Positions 7,604 through 15,930 are shown, counted from the stretch's first letter. The stretch: 64,000 nucleotides of DNA from Planctomycetota bacterium (GCA_003389215.1 QQVP01000119.1:1-64000), one strand, 5' to 3'. A program made the numbers and translations. Notes: generated by a model from the sequence alone, not told the origin.

Positions 7604-8467
7604 CTATCTTGGAAGACCGCAAAACCCGAAACGCAGGAGTGCGGCGTCGAGCCGCGCAGAGCCTTTCAGCGGAATCGGTCGCCAACATCGAGAGGGCTGT
7701 GGCGCGTGGTTGGCGGCCTGCTGCCAGTGAGCCTGTTGCCAAGCAAGCGGACGCGCATAGCCGCTCAGCAAATCCGTAAGTCCTGTAGTCGATGCCGCCG
7801 CAATGAATTCCTGGTAGGTAAAGGCTGCCGCCTCGCTGGCGATGGCGTCCAGACGCAGCCGCGCGTCGAGATCCGGTTCCGAGATGGACAGACCCTGCGG
7901 AAAGCAGGCTTCATTTCTTAGTCGTTGAAAATCCAATATCCACAGCGCACAGTGGTGCCTCGCGCGGAGCGCGGACACCTGTTCCAACGCAGCCTGCAGG
8001 GATTGCTCGTCGGGAAGGTGATGGAGCGTCCAGACGCAACTCACCGCGCTCCAACACTCAGTCATGATCTCGCTGGGCAAATCCAAGATGTTAGCTGCGA
8101 TCAGGCGAACCCGATCGGCAATGCCTTCCTCGTCCATCAGACACTGTGCTTGCGCGAGCATATTCGTTGCCAAGTCGACGCCCGTGACTGTGATGTCGGG
8201 GCGGCGCAGGGCCAGATACGCCAGCGCCCGGCCCGAACCACATCCCAAATCGAGCAGGCGTCCGTCCTTGGGTAGGAGAGCATCGAGGCAGCGTGCACTC
8301 AAGTCGTGTACGGCGCGCATGCCGGACGAAGTCGCTCCGCCTTGATGAAACTGAGCGACCGAATCGAGTTCATCCATCAGCATGGGTTCTAGCTGCCGCG
8401 CCCGACCGGGCGGGGTGAAACGCTCGCGAAGGGCAATGAGCGGGATCTGCCAAAGGGCTCGCGGCAC
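7604..8467 (-). CDS. class I SAM-dependent methyltransferase
   Basis: A 287-residue protein starting at GTG 8467, supported by GGAG eight bases upstream. Residues 68-80 (GRLLDLGCGSGRA) are the SAM-binding motif I, TVTGVDL follows as motif II, and VWTLHHLPDE lies where the acceptor-strand motif is expected. Small-molecule methyltransferases of this kind act on diverse substrates; the substrate here cannot be told. It is the last gene of a minus-strand cargo group with the ArsR/SRPBCC genes, between the integrase and the phage early region. It is not a typical phage gene, which suggests chromosomal cargo. Confidence 0.8.
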   Translation of the reverse strand: MPRALWQIPLIALRERFTPPGRARQLEPMLMDELDSVAQFHQGGATSSGMRAVHDLSARCLDALLPKDGRLLDLGCGSGRALAYLALRRPDITVTGVDLATNMLAQAQCLMDEEGIADRVRLIAANILDLPSEIMTECWSAVSCVWTLHHLPDEQSLQAALEQVSALRARHHCALWILDFQRLRNEACFPQGLSISEPDLDARLRLDAIASEAAAFTYQEFIAAASTTGLTDLLSGYARPLAWQQAHWQQAANHAPQPSRCWRPIPLKGSARLDAALLRFGFCGLPR

Positions 8468-8532
8468 TTTGTACTCCGAGTATTTCCCGTGTTGCTTATC
8501 TTCGTGAGAGACGCACCAACCGTCCCGTATTC

Positions 8533-8955
8533 TTATCGAAAGTACGGACCCGGCTTCTTGCCTTCACAGTGTTGTTTGAGAAGCACCATAAGGTGTCCCC
8601 AGGTGGTGTTGCAAATGGCGTATATGCCGTCGGTCGACTTCCAACCTTCGTGGCAGAACCGCAGCCGTGTCTTGCCTTCGTTGACCGTTAGGTTCCAATG
8701 AAGTCGGGTGCCTTGCCATTCCTCCGGCTCGCCCTGGCAGGACCAAACGACTTGCTTTGCAGGGACGATCTCCTCAACCGTCATTCGAAAGACGGTCGCC
8801 CCTCCGCCAAATCGGAGAATTGCCTTGCTGCCGACATCCGGACTGGCCTCGCAGTTGGCCGTCCACCAACTCTTTAGGCCCTCTTGCGTGGTCAACGCAT
8901 CCATCACCGTCTCTGGCGCGGCGTCGATCACAATCTCGTGCAGCATTTCAGCCAT
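8533..8955 (-). CDS. SRPBCC/AHSA1-type ligand-binding protein
   Basis: A 140-residue single-domain protein; the start is the ATG at 8955 (MAEMLHEIVIDAAPETV), after which the START/Bet v1-like fold reads through: ALTTQEGLKSWWTANCEA, then FRFGGG-like and VVWSCQGEPEEW strands and a C-terminal helix with TTWGHLMVLLKQHCEG. The AHSA1 group includes Hsp90-activator-like and ligand-binding proteins. In bacteria they often lie downstream of an ArsR regulator, as here. The longer open frame upstream (to 9132) shows no domain text. Confidence 0.85.
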   Translation of the reverse strand: MAEMLHEIVIDAAPETVMDALTTQEGLKSWWTANCEASPDVGSKAILRFGGGATVFRMTVEEIVPAKQVVWSCQGEPEEWQGTRLHWNLTVNEGKTRLRFCHEGWKSTDGIYAICNTTWGHLMVLLKQHCEGKKPGPYFR

Positions 8956-9013
8956 TACCCATCTCCGGTTAGGTGCATGCGGATCGCGAAGCTTTCTGGT
9001 CAGTGGTAATGGA

Positions 9014-9361
9014 TCAGCCCTGGTCACCCGAAATGGCGACTGGCTTGATTCCGTGCCCGTCGGCCAGCCAAACGTCGCACACCGGTGAAATGTACGTACT
9101 GTGGTCAATGTGCGGGAACAAGCGGGCGACAAACTTCTCTATCGCCTGGCTCTGCTTAATACGGTCAACCGCCTCGGCATTGTCGAACACGGTGATGTGG
9201 TAGTGATGTAGCGGGTTTTCCTGACTTGCGAGCCAAAGCGAAAGCTGCACTTGCGGAACTTCGTTCTTAAAATACTCGACCAACTCCGCTGCCGCGGCCT
9301 TGCCCTCCTCAATGTCACCGTCCGGCTTGAAGAAGTAGTCGTTGACGATGGTAGTTGTCAT
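9014..9361 (-). CDS. dimeric alpha-beta-barrel (antibiotic-monooxygenase/Dabb-like) protein
   Basis: A 115-residue protein with the ferredoxin-like alternation of strands and helices typical of small dimeric alpha-beta-barrel proteins: FKPDGDIEEGKAAAAELVEYFKN, then VQLSLWLASQENPLHHYHIT and a second half ending in HSTYISPVCDVW. Proteins of this fold oxidise or bind small aromatic compounds, or act in stress response. The catalytic role here is unclear. It lies between the two SRPBCC genes in one minus-strand group. Confidence 0.6.
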   Translation of the reverse strand: MTTTIVNDYFFKPDGDIEEGKAAAAELVEYFKNEVPQVQLSLWLASQENPLHHYHITVFDNAEAVDRIKQSQAIEKFVARLFPHIDHSTYISPVCDVWLADGHGIKPVAISGDQG

Positions 9362-9408
9362 GACGTGGTTTCCTTTTGAATTGCTTTCACTATTCCAAAC
9401 CAGCCGAC

Positions 9409-10323
9409 CTAATCGTTCGCTTTACCTTGGCCATGCTCAAAGTATTCGCGCAAACTCTCGTTCAAGTAATATGCCCACAGACTGGCGCAGACCGTTTCAC
9501 ATTCCAACGGGCCGAGCCCGACGTGAGTGAAATCGAGCCGCGAGCGGTTGTTCTCCAGTGGCGTCATCTCAAAGCGAATCGTCGTACCGTTCCAATCGTA
9601 CAAGTCGCTGAATCCTGTCTCATCGGGGTGCTTCGCGTCGAGTACCTTCCATTCGACCAACTTCGGTGCGTCGAGTTGCATGACTTCCATGTTGGCGTAG
9701 AATCCGGAATCGCCGAAACGAAACGACGCCTTTCCCCCGACATGCGGCTCGTAGTCACAGTCCTTCGTCCACCAGTGCCCAACACCCTCCCTTGAGGAAA
9801 ACTGCTCAAACAGTCGAGCGGCCGGCACGTCGTATTCGAGCGCCATCCGAAAGTCCTCGCTCGCATGTCTCACCGAAATAGCCAGGTGATTCGCAAAGCT
9901 GGCGAGCATCTTTTGCCAACCTTCCCGATGACCCTCCCGAATCGGAGTGTCGGGCAGGTCGCTGTGTCGAACGAGAACTTCAGTCGCATCGTCTCCCAGG
10001 GCGTGAAACTCCACAGTGACGAGCGTGTTATCGACATCTCCCTGATCCGTTCGAGCGTTCCAGGTGTACACCAGACGTTCCGGCTGCGTGACTTCGCGAA
10101 ACTCCCCTTCGACCTCGCAGGTTGCTCCGTCTGCGGGGTCGCTCATATTGAGCCGATACTGTCCTCCGACGCGAAGATCGATCTCGCACAGCGTACACTG
10201 AGCGGTGTCGGTCGGACTCCACCACTTCTCGACGTGCTCCGGGGTCGTCCAAGCTTCGAAAGCGATCTCCCTCGACGCCTTGACGAGTCGGCGGACGACG
10301 ACCTCATCCGATTTGTCTATCAT
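9409..10323 (-). CDS. tandem two-domain SRPBCC/AHSA1 protein
   Basis: A 304-residue protein made of two consecutive AHSA1 domains. Domain 1 (residues 5-155) has FEAWTTPEHVEKWWSP and LRVGGQYRL. Domain 2 (residues 160-300) has LFEQFSSREGVGHWWTKDC and VGGKASFRFGDSGF. The repeated W-W and GG-x-F features show an internal duplication or fusion. It overlaps the ArsR gene by four bases (ATGA), so the two are translationally coupled. ArsR-AHSA1 pairs are a recurrent operon type in soil bacteria, in which the regulator controls the ligand-binding partner; the ligand is unknown. Confidence 0.88.
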   Translation of the reverse strand: MIDKSDEVVVRRLVKASREIAFEAWTTPEHVEKWWSPTDTAQCTLCEIDLRVGGQYRLNMSDPADGATCEVEGEFREVTQPERLVYTWNARTDQGDVDNTLVTVEFHALGDDATEVLVRHSDLPDTPIREGHREGWQKMLASFANHLAISVRHASEDFRMALEYDVPAARLFEQFSSREGVGHWWTKDCDYEPHVGGKASFRFGDSGFYANMEVMQLDAPKLVEWKVLDAKHPDETGFSDLYDWNGTTIRFEMTPLENNRSRLDFTHVGLGPLECETVCASLWAYYLNESLREYFEHGQGKAND

Positions 10324-10673
10324 TTCTTTCTCTTTGGATTTCGTTTGATCTGCAGTTGCTCAGCGTACTCGGCGAAGGCATCCAGCGACGAGTTCCATAT
10401 CTCTCGGTGCCTCTCCAGCCACGTCACCGCCTCCTCAAGCGGTTCAACCAGCACCTCGCAAAAGCGCTCGCGCCCCCGCTTGTGCTGCCGCAACAGCCCG
10501 GCCCGCTCCAACACCCGAAGATGTTTGGAAAAACCGGACGGGGAGATTTCAAATGGTTCCGCCAATTCCCCGACGGTCCGTGGACCCGCTACCAGACACG
10601 TCAAGATGGCTCGGCGCGTCGGATCGGCCAAAGCGGAAAACACGCGGTCCAGTGACGGCTGATACTTCACCAT
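10320..10673 (-). CDS. ArsR-family transcriptional regulator
   Basis: A 117-residue winged-helix protein: FSALADPTRRAILTCLVAGP, the recognition helix region VGELAEPFEISPSGFSKHLRVLERAGL, then the wing RQHKRGRERFCE. It lacks the Cys metal site of the arsenic sensors, in line with the AHSA1-linked subgroup that senses other signals. It is the first gene of the cargo operon, so it probably autoregulates the promoter upstream (10674-10897). Confidence 0.9.
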   Translation of the reverse strand: MVKYQPSLDRVFSALADPTRRAILTCLVAGPRTVGELAEPFEISPSGFSKHLRVLERAGLLRQHKRGRERFCEVLVEPLEEAVTWLERHREIWNSSLDAFAEYAEQLQIKRNPKRKK

Positions 10674-10897
10674 CTAGCGAAGTATCTCCGAGGGAAAAGA
10701 ACGTGTCAAGTAGACCAGATAACGACGAGTCACTCAGCCCAAGGTAAGTCACGCCGGTGGGCAGCCAAGTCTGGAATCCGTAGACGGGCGCCATCACGCG
10801 GCACCAGTCTTCGAACATCTAACATCATCGCGGCAGCCATCACCAGACGTCGGCAAGCGTCGGGTTGCTGGCTGGTCGGTCCATCTCGGATTACAGC
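10674..10897. other. intergenic region between the cargo operon and the phage early operon
   Basis: About 220 bases holding the presumed promoter of the ArsR operon. An 89-codon minus-strand frame (10549-10818) crosses it and the ArsR start, but has no domain or ribosome site. No terminator hairpin for the phage operon was recognised. Confidence 0.4.
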
Positions 10898-11254
10898 CTA
10901 GATTTTGAGATACTTGCGTTGCTTCGCCGTCGTCGGCTTCGGCGGCGGCGAAGCGGTTACGTCCACGTAGTCCTGCAAGTTTTTCAGGGTGAAGCGGATT
11001 GTTCCACGACCGCTGCCGAGTCGATGAAATCGAATCGAATCGTCGGCCATCAAATCGCGCAGAGCGCGCTCGGAGATATTCAACCATTCGGCCGCTTCCG
11101 TCACGGTGAAGAACTGCTTCTCCACCGCTTCTTCCTGCCGGCCAGCCATGATCGCCCCTAACGTGAGCATTGCGGCAGAGGCGACGTCCCCGCCGGTTTC
11201 TTCGTGGAATCGTTTGAAAGCAGCGCTAACGCTGTCGCATTCGATCGTCGTCAT
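10898..11254 (-). CDS. HTH (MerR/excisionase-type) DNA-binding protein
   Basis: A 118-residue protein; start at the ATG at 11254 overlaps the upstream exonuclease stop (ATGA). Residues 45-95 are a small winged-helix of the excisionase/MerR class: FFTVTEAAEWLNISERALRDLM then FHRLGSGRGTIRF. The N-terminal part is helical and the C-terminus is basic (KPTTAKQRKYLKI). Such proteins act as recombination directionality factors or small regulators. It is the most promoter-distal gene of the early operon and the phage gene nearest the integrase, so an excisionase role is plausible but unproven. Confidence 0.7.
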   Translation of the reverse strand: MTTIECDSVSAAFKRFHEETGGDVASAAMLTLGAIMAGRQEEAVEKQFFTVTEAAEWLNISERALRDLMADDSIRFHRLGSGRGTIRFTLKNLQDYVDVTASPPPKPTTAKQRKYLKI

Positions 11255-11931
11255 GATTGGACTTCCACTCCACACAGCCGATCGCCCAGCGCTTCGGCCA
11301 TTGCGTCAAGAACGTTCGGTCCGCCGTCAATCTGCAGCGTGACTTGGCCGAGGTTTGTCTTCAGAAGCCTGCGACCCGCGATTGCGCGGCGGATTAGCAG
11401 AGCGACCATCCGAGCGTCTTCGACGGCCGTGTGCGAAACGTCGCCGGCAATGCCTGCTCGCTCCATGCACGTATTCGTGTCCGGCAGAAGAAAGCCGTCG
11501 ATCTCAGGCCGCCAGTAGAGCGGGGCCGGGTCGAGAATGCGGTGATGTACCTGGATGTACTCATCCCACTTGGTCAGCTTGCTCAAATGGCGCGCATCGA
11601 ACTTCGCGTAGTTCTTGCCGGCGACAACGATCTTCTCGTCGGCAGGATTGAGGCCATGTTTCTGGAGCCATTTCTGGAATTCGCCGGCCACTTGCCAAGA
11701 CGGCAGGTAGGTAAAACCTTCTTCCTTGGTGGCGATACGGCGGAAGATCGTGGGATGCATCGAGACGGCGTATGGCTCGCCGACGACGTAGCCTTGCTCC
11801 AAGTAGCAGTGGAACGTGGGGCATTCTTCCAAGTGGTTCATGCCGTCGTCGATGACGGCGCCAATCTCAATGACCTGAGACCGCTCCGGGTCGAGCCCGG
11901 TTGTTTCAATGTCGATGCTGACGTAGGGCAT
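11251..11931 (-). CDS. DEDDh 3'-5' exonuclease (DnaQ/RNase T-like)
   Basis: A 226-residue exonuclease. Motif I is YVSIDIETTGLD (D7, E9); the middle contains the family's IDDGMN and KNYAKFDARHL features; the last motif is VSHTAVEDA, with His and Asp spaced as in the DEDDh group. The fold hydrolyses single-stranded DNA or RNA from the 3' end with two metal ions. Phages use these for proofreading or nucleotide salvage. It shares four bases with the HTH gene downstream. A second DEDDh exonuclease is encoded at 37490-38110. Confidence 0.88.
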   Translation of the reverse strand: MPYVSIDIETTGLDPERSQVIEIGAVIDDGMNHLEECPTFHCYLEQGYVVGEPYAVSMHPTIFRRIATKEEGFTYLPSWQVAGEFQKWLQKHGLNPADEKIVVAGKNYAKFDARHLSKLTKWDEYIQVHHRILDPAPLYWRPEIDGFLLPDTNTCMERAGIAGDVSHTAVEDARMVALLIRRAIAGRRLLKTNLGQVTLQIDGGPNVLDAMAEALGDRLCGVEVQS

Positions 11932-12007
11932 AAGCTTCGTTCCTTATCAATGCGCATAAAAATAGGCGGGCAGCAGATCGCCACCCGCCGTGTCGGATTG
12001 CAGACGT

Positions 12008-12484
12008 TCAGGCGGTTTCTTCGGCGTTGGGCTTCTCGCCGTCTCCGCCGTCGGCCGGTACGTCCGCGGTCGGCTCTGCGGGACTTTCATCCGTGGCCTC
12101 TTCGTCGCCGGGCTCCTCGTTGGACGATTCGTCGGCCGGTTCTTCGCTGACCGATTCGTCAGTGGGAGTCTCCGAGTCGTGACGCTCGCCGACGACTGTC
12201 ACGCTCATTTCGCCGGGCTGCGTTGGCGGAATGGTATCGGCAGCCACGAATTCGATCGTGGACGGGGCCGACTGATTGCCGGCGTCGTCGGTGTCGCGAA
12301 GTTCCAGACGAACCGCTGCGTCCTGCGGGGCTTCCAAATCGGTCACGACACTGTCGCCGGCGGCTGCCGTCCGCGAGTCGGCTTCATCGCCATCGACAAA
12401 GACTTTGAGTTCACGGCTCACGACATCGGTCGGCTCGGACAGGGCTGGCAAAGTGACATCGAACAGAATGTAGTCTTGGGACAT
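12008..12484 (-). CDS. acidic Ig-like/fibronectin-like protein of unknown function
   Basis: A 158-residue protein from the ATG at 12484, which has AAGGAG at good spacing. The N-terminal half is a beta-sandwich-like segment (YILFDVTLPALSEP, VRLELRDTDDAGN, PPTQPGEMSVTVVGE). The C-terminal 60 residues are almost entirely Glu, Asp, Pro, Ser and Thr. An in-frame ATG at 12616 would add 44 residues with a hydrophobic basic leader (LIHLIAWFQIVFRRLFGKG). A cytoplasmic or virion-associated decoration role is possible. I do not assign a function. Confidence 0.6.
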   Translation of the reverse strand: MSQDYILFDVTLPALSEPTDVVSRELKVFVDGDEADSRTAAAGDSVVTDLEAPQDAAVRLELRDTDDAGNQSAPSTIEFVAADTIPPTQPGEMSVTVVGERHDSETPTDESVSEEPADESSNEEPGDEEATDESPAEPTADVPADGGDGEKPNAEETA

Positions 12485-12648
12485 CTCGTGCCTCTCCTTG
12501 AAGGTAGAAATACGCAGCGGGCCTGGAACGGCCGGACCCGCACTACGGCCTTTCCCGAAGAGTCTTCGGAATACGATCTGAAACCAGGCGATCAAGTGAA
12601 TCAGTCGAAAATGCATCGTTAGTTTCCTTGTGACCGGGATCGGCGAAG

Positions 12649-13140
12649 CTACTTATCCAGCGACGCCTCACCGTTGCCTTCGCTGTCGTCATCCGATGGT
12701 GAGCGTTGCCAAGAAGGACAGATCAGTTTCAGCAACTGTGGATTCAATCTCGGCTTCACCCACACGGGTGGACAACTGCCGATAATGCGGCCGGCGGTGC
12801 CTTTCTTGCCGACGACCGATGCGGCGATCTGCGCGCGAGCCCGGTCCATGCGGCCTTTGCGCGGTGCGCGCTTGAGTCCGATGAACTTTTCCCAGACACG
12901 CTGACTCCTCTCGCAAGCCTTCTGGGCGGTCTGCAAAGTCCGGTACGGCTTTCGCTCCGCGGCAAAGTCCCAGAACTCGAATCCGTCATCACGTCGGCAG
13001 AGAACGGTGGCGTAGTATCTGGCTGATCCGAGGCTGGAAATCTCGTTCCGCCAACAGATGCGGTAGTTACCACACTCGCTCCGCCACTCCTTGTAGGTCT
13101 TCTGCGTCTTGCCTTTCATCCGTTTGCGTTTGAACTGCAT
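12649..13140 (-). CDS. basic hypothetical phage protein
   Basis: About 163 residues. The start is taken as the second ATG (13140), preceded by GGAAG; the first (13152) adds four residues. It is strongly basic at the N-terminus (MQFKRKRMKGKTQKTYKEW) with a beta-rich middle (YYATVLCRRDDGFEFWDF) and a helical second half (LQTAQKACERSQRVWEKF). No known domain is recognised. It is in the middle of the minus-strand early operon of small genes. Confidence 0.6.
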   Translation of the reverse strand: MQFKRKRMKGKTQKTYKEWRSECGNYRICWRNEISSLGSARYYATVLCRRDDGFEFWDFAAERKPYRTLQTAQKACERSQRVWEKFIGLKRAPRKGRMDRARAQIAASVVGKKGTAGRIIGSCPPVWVKPRLNPQLLKLICPSWQRSPSDDDSEGNGEASLDK

Positions 13141-13221
13141 GGACGCTTCCATCCGCCGATGAGCCGGCTGGAGGTGGACCGGCCCATCGGCACTGCAAAC
13201 GGGGCAAAAGCGGTGAATCGC

Positions 13222-13839
13222 TCACGGCAGAAGAATCTCGACGTAATGACGGATGACGGCCTGGGGACGGGTGAGTGCTGCGGCGTCACCGTCGCTGGAG
13301 CGGTGCGCCTCGCTTTGTCCGAAGAGGGCCTCGACCGCTTTCTGTTGCTGGCGAGCCTTCCTTTCCGCGTCGAGCCGTTCCATGAGTCGTCCGAGAACGT
13401 CGGCGGCGTAGCCGGCGCTATCGTAGACTTCGTCTTCCCAATCGGTGCGTTTGTCGGCGGGTGTTTGGCTGAACTCGAACAGCGACACCATCGTTGATTC
13501 GATGAGCGAACGACTCGCTTCGCCCTCGGAGACGCGGATGACGTACCAGGCGTCATCACCAACGCGCGGAATCTGGCGAACTTCCTTGCCCTCATAGTTG
13601 CTGCCGAGTTTCACGCCGTAGAAATACGTGTCGGTTTGCTCGACGATGATGTATTCGCCGCTACCGAACGTGCCGGCCGGCGCTTCCAGAAAGAGCACTT
13701 TGCCGATGTAGCTGGGCCGGTTGGCGTGCGCGGTTACCGCTTTGAGCAGTCGCTCGACTCCGCAATCGAAGTCGCTCGAAGTCTTGTTCGTGCCCGCGTC
13801 AGTGCGGGGCTTCTTGCCGTTTAGGACGTGTGTCGTCAT
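13222..13839 (-). CDS. hypothetical phage protein
   Basis: A 205-residue protein beginning at the ATG at 13839 (MTTHVLNGKKPRTD), with GGAG 12-14 bases upstream; the frame is open to 13950 but without a better start. It contains a compact beta segment (GSGEYIIVEQTDTYFYGVKLG, split here by my reading only), an aromatic-rich middle and a helical C-terminus (LGRLMERLDAERKARQQQ). It starts three bases before the stop of the zinc-ribbon gene, implying coupling. No family recognised. Confidence 0.6.
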   Translation of the reverse strand: MTTHVLNGKKPRTDAGTNKTSSDFDCGVERLLKAVTAHANRPSYIGKVLFLEAPAGTFGSGEYIIVEQTDTYFYGVKLGSNYEGKEVRQIPRVGDDAWYVIRVSEGEASRSLIESTMVSLFEFSQTPADKRTDWEDEVYDSAGYAADVLGRLMERLDAERKARQQQKAVEALFGQSEAHRSSDGDAAALTRPQAVIRHYVEILLP

Positions 13840-13841
13840 CG

Positions 13842-14033
13842 TTAATATCCTCTCCCACGATCTATCCGTGGATGCATTGGTGAATAGTGGTTGTGATAGG
13901 CCGGTGCATGGATGATCTTGACCAGCTTTGGTTTGTCGCATTTGGGGCACTTGCGTTTGGCCTTGTCAGAGATCCTTTGCAGGATCTCCAACTTGTGACC
14001 GCATGCGTCGCATTGGTATTCGTAAAGTGGCAT
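13842..14033 (-). CDS. FmdB-type zinc-ribbon protein
   Basis: A 63-residue protein with the hallmark start MPLYEYQCDACGHKLE and a second pair, KRKCPKCDKP, giving two CxxC knuckles for one zinc. FmdB-like ribbons are putative regulators or protein adaptors; their biochemical role is poorly known. Small zinc ribbons are frequent in phage early regions. The C-terminus is His/Pro-rich (APAYHNHYSPMHPR), which differs from typical family members. Confidence 0.85.
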   Translation of the reverse strand: MPLYEYQCDACGHKLEILQRISDKAKRKCPKCDKPKLVKIIHAPAYHNHYSPMHPRIDRGRGY

Positions 14034-14105
14034 GGTGTTCTCCAGGCCCGACCCGGCCCGCCGGGGCGCAACAACAAGAAGAAGCTGCCCCGGCGGGGAA
14101 ACCGG

Positions 14106-14348
14106 CTAACCGGCGGGTGGTTCAGCGGGCTCGACAACAACGCAGTTGTCGAGATTGAAGATGGTGACTCGCCGGCCAGAGGGGTTGTAGCCGGCAACGC
14201 ACGGTGCCTGCGTTTTGTCGTGCTGGACGACTTGAGTGACGGTCACTCGTTGCAGCCACATACGCGAACCACGCCGCACGGGATAGCAGACGGTACTGCC
14301 GGCCTTGATTTCGCGGCCGAGGAAGTCGGTTGCCTGGGTCGTACTCAT
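14106..14348 (-). CDS. small phage protein, 80 aa
   Basis: The start is the ATG at 14348, preceded by AAAGGA and overlapping the upstream stop (TGATG), so it is coupled to the gene before it. The sequence is beta-rich (STVCYPVRRGSRMWLQRVTV, then GRRVTIFNLDNCVVVEP), resembling a small SH3-like or OB-like barrel of 65 residues. Function unknown. Confidence 0.6.
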   Translation of the reverse strand: MSTTQATDFLGREIKAGSTVCYPVRRGSRMWLQRVTVTQVVQHDKTQAPCVAGYNPSGRRVTIFNLDNCVVVEPAEPPAG

Positions 14349-14608
14349 CAGTTCCTTTCCGGTGTCCATCGCGGTGGATTCTCTGGCGTAAACAGGCTGC
14401 CGCGCGGCAGATCCCGCTCCGACTCGATCGCTCGCAGACACTCCTGGTAATTGAGACAGGTGTTCAGACGCAGCCGAAACTCGGCGTTGTCGATCTCGCC
14501 TGTCGCCGCCAGTTTTCGGAACGCCGGCTTGAAGGTGTCTGAGATGCCGAAGTCATCCAGCATCACCTCAAGGTCGTCGCCGGCGGCTTCCAATGTCGCG
14601 GTGGCCAT
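14348..14608 (-). CDS. small acidic phage protein, 86 aa
   Basis: Begins at the ATG at 14608 (MATATLEAAGDDLEVMLDDFG). Predicted mostly helical, acidic in the first half and with DNAEFRLRLNTCLNYQECL in the second. No domain recognised. It overlaps the next gene by one base at TGATG. Confidence 0.55.
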   Translation of the reverse strand: MATATLEAAGDDLEVMLDDFGISDTFKPAFRKLAATGEIDNAEFRLRLNTCLNYQECLRAIESERDLPRGSLFTPENPPRWTPERN

Positions 14609-14649
14609 AGTCGTTACTCCGAGTTCGGGCGTGGCGTCGCTAACGAGCA

Positions 14650-14835
14650 TCACAGGATGCCAGTCAACTGAAGGCAGCAAGCAACGGTCAGCACGGTCGC
14701 CGCAAGAATCGCGACATAGATCAAGAGATTCGCCAGGATGACGCCCAGGGCGCCGAACGAGGCGCAACCGAAGACTCGTCGAGCCATCGTCACCCGTTCA
14801 TCGTGCCCCAGGAAGAATGGAGTATGGGTTTTCAT
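14650..14835 (-). CDS. small membrane protein, 61 aa
   Basis: Sixty-one residues from the ATG at 14835. A single hydrophobic span covers about residues 28-56 (GVILANLLIYVAILAATVLT), preceded by a basic segment (MARRVFG), which predicts an N-in membrane protein. An alternative start is the internal ATG before ARRVFG. Phage proteins of this type may be holin-like, exclusion or host-takeover factors; sequence alone does not decide. Confidence 0.55.
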   Translation of the reverse strand: MKTHTPFFLGHDERVTMARRVFGCASFGALGVILANLLIYVAILAATVLTVACCLQLTGIL

Positions 14836-14942
14836 GGTTTGAAGCTCCGAAGTAGTTATGCGAGTGATGCGGCGACCTTCGCCAAACGGCCAGCCGCGTC
14901 GTATCTACTTTCAGAAACAGGAAAACAGGCAGACCAAACGGC

Positions 14943-15728
14943 TCATTTTCCCCACATTGCCGGAGTGGACTCGCTGATCCGCTTCAAACCGTTTTCTTCC
15001 GCAATCTTGTCACAATAGGTTCGATCGTATTCAACGAGCGTGCAGCGACGACTGATCCGATCGCAGACTCGCAACGTTGTGCCTGTGCCGCCGAACGGGT
15101 CGGTCACTCGTTCGCCTTCGAGCGTGCTGAGCTTGATGCATCGCTCGACCAGGTCTTCGTGGAGCTGCGTCGGATGCCAGTTGCAGCGTTGCCGCGAGTT
15201 GCCGGTGACGCGCGGAAAGTCGAGAACATCGCCCAGGCCAGGGTACTGCATGTCCATCACGTCACCTGGTACGCGGCCACGCGGATCGGCTCGCTTGTCT
15301 CCGTGGAGTTGACGCCACGACGGAACACGAATCTGGTCTGGGTACAGCGGTGCATCCTTGCGCTTGAGCCGCAAGAGAGGTCGGTGGTTGTTACCCAGAT
15401 CGTGTTTGTTGTGTTGGCCGAACGTATAGACCTGGACGTTGGCCTTGGCTTCCAGCCAGTCGTATTCCTGGAGGAGCCGCCACACCAGCATGCCCATCGC
15501 GAAGGACCACTTCGCGTTGTAACTGACCCACACAATGCCGGCCTTCTGAATGAACAGCCGTAGGCAGTCGTCGAGCCATGCGACGTATTCGTCACTGGCG
15601 CGGCGGTCGTCGAATTCGTTGTAGTCCAGGGCGATGTTGTCGGGCGGATCGGCGAAGATACATGTCGAGTCGCCCAGCGCACGCAAACGCTGGAGACAGT
15701 CGCCGTGGATGAGCTTATGTTTCAGCAT
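14943..15728 (-). CDS. DNA (N6-adenine or N4-cytosine) methyltransferase, phage type
   Basis: A 261-residue amino-methyltransferase of the beta-like order: the catalytic motif IV (FADPPDN, residues 25-31) comes near the N-terminus and the SAM-binding motif (DPFGGTGTT, 210-218) near the C-terminus. The catalytic tetrad is DPPD in place of DPPY/F/W, a variant I associate with phage methylases. No restriction endonuclease partner is adjacent, so it is likely a solitary methylase that modifies phage DNA against host restriction. It overlaps the next upstream gene by 14 bases. Confidence 0.85.
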   Translation of the reverse strand: MLKHKLIHGDCLQRLRALGDSTCIFADPPDNIALDYNEFDDRRASDEYVAWLDDCLRLFIQKAGIVWVSYNAKWSFAMGMLVWRLLQEYDWLEAKANVQVYTFGQHNKHDLGNNHRPLLRLKRKDAPLYPDQIRVPSWRQLHGDKRADPRGRVPGDVMDMQYPGLGDVLDFPRVTGNSRQRCNWHPTQLHEDLVERCIKLSTLEGERVTDPFGGTGTTLRVCDRISRRCTLVEYDRTYCDKIAEENGLKRISESTPAMWGK

Positions 15729-15927
15729 CGCTGTTCCATTTGAGCCAGGTGCGAAATGTGAGAATTACAAAGGCCAGGTTGACGACGATCAGATCGAGCT
15801 GGGCTGTAGAGATGCCCTTGATCGTCCAGCAGACCGCGCCGGCCATCGTCCACAGCAGTGCGTTGCGATCCTTCGACGCCAAACGCCAGGCGCCGACCAG
15901 CAGCATGGCGGTTCCGGCCCAGCCCAT
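15715..15927 (-). CDS. small multi-span membrane protein, 70 aa
   Basis: Seventy residues with two or three hydrophobic segments (GTAMLLVGAWRL, LWTMAGAVCWTIKG, LIVVNLAFVILTF) separated by short charged loops. The pattern resembles fragments of PnuC/YgjV-like small inner-membrane proteins, but is too short to assign. Its 3' end overlaps the start of the methyltransferase gene. Confidence 0.65.
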   Translation of the reverse strand: MGWAGTAMLLVGAWRLASKDRNALLWTMAGAVCWTIKGISTAQLDLIVVNLAFVILTFRTWLKWNSDAET

Positions 15928-15930
15928 CGC

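Noticed and set aside
10549-10818. Minus-strand ORF of 89 codons across the ArsR start
   Set aside because: Overlaps the conserved ArsR gene in another frame and has no ribosome site or domain.
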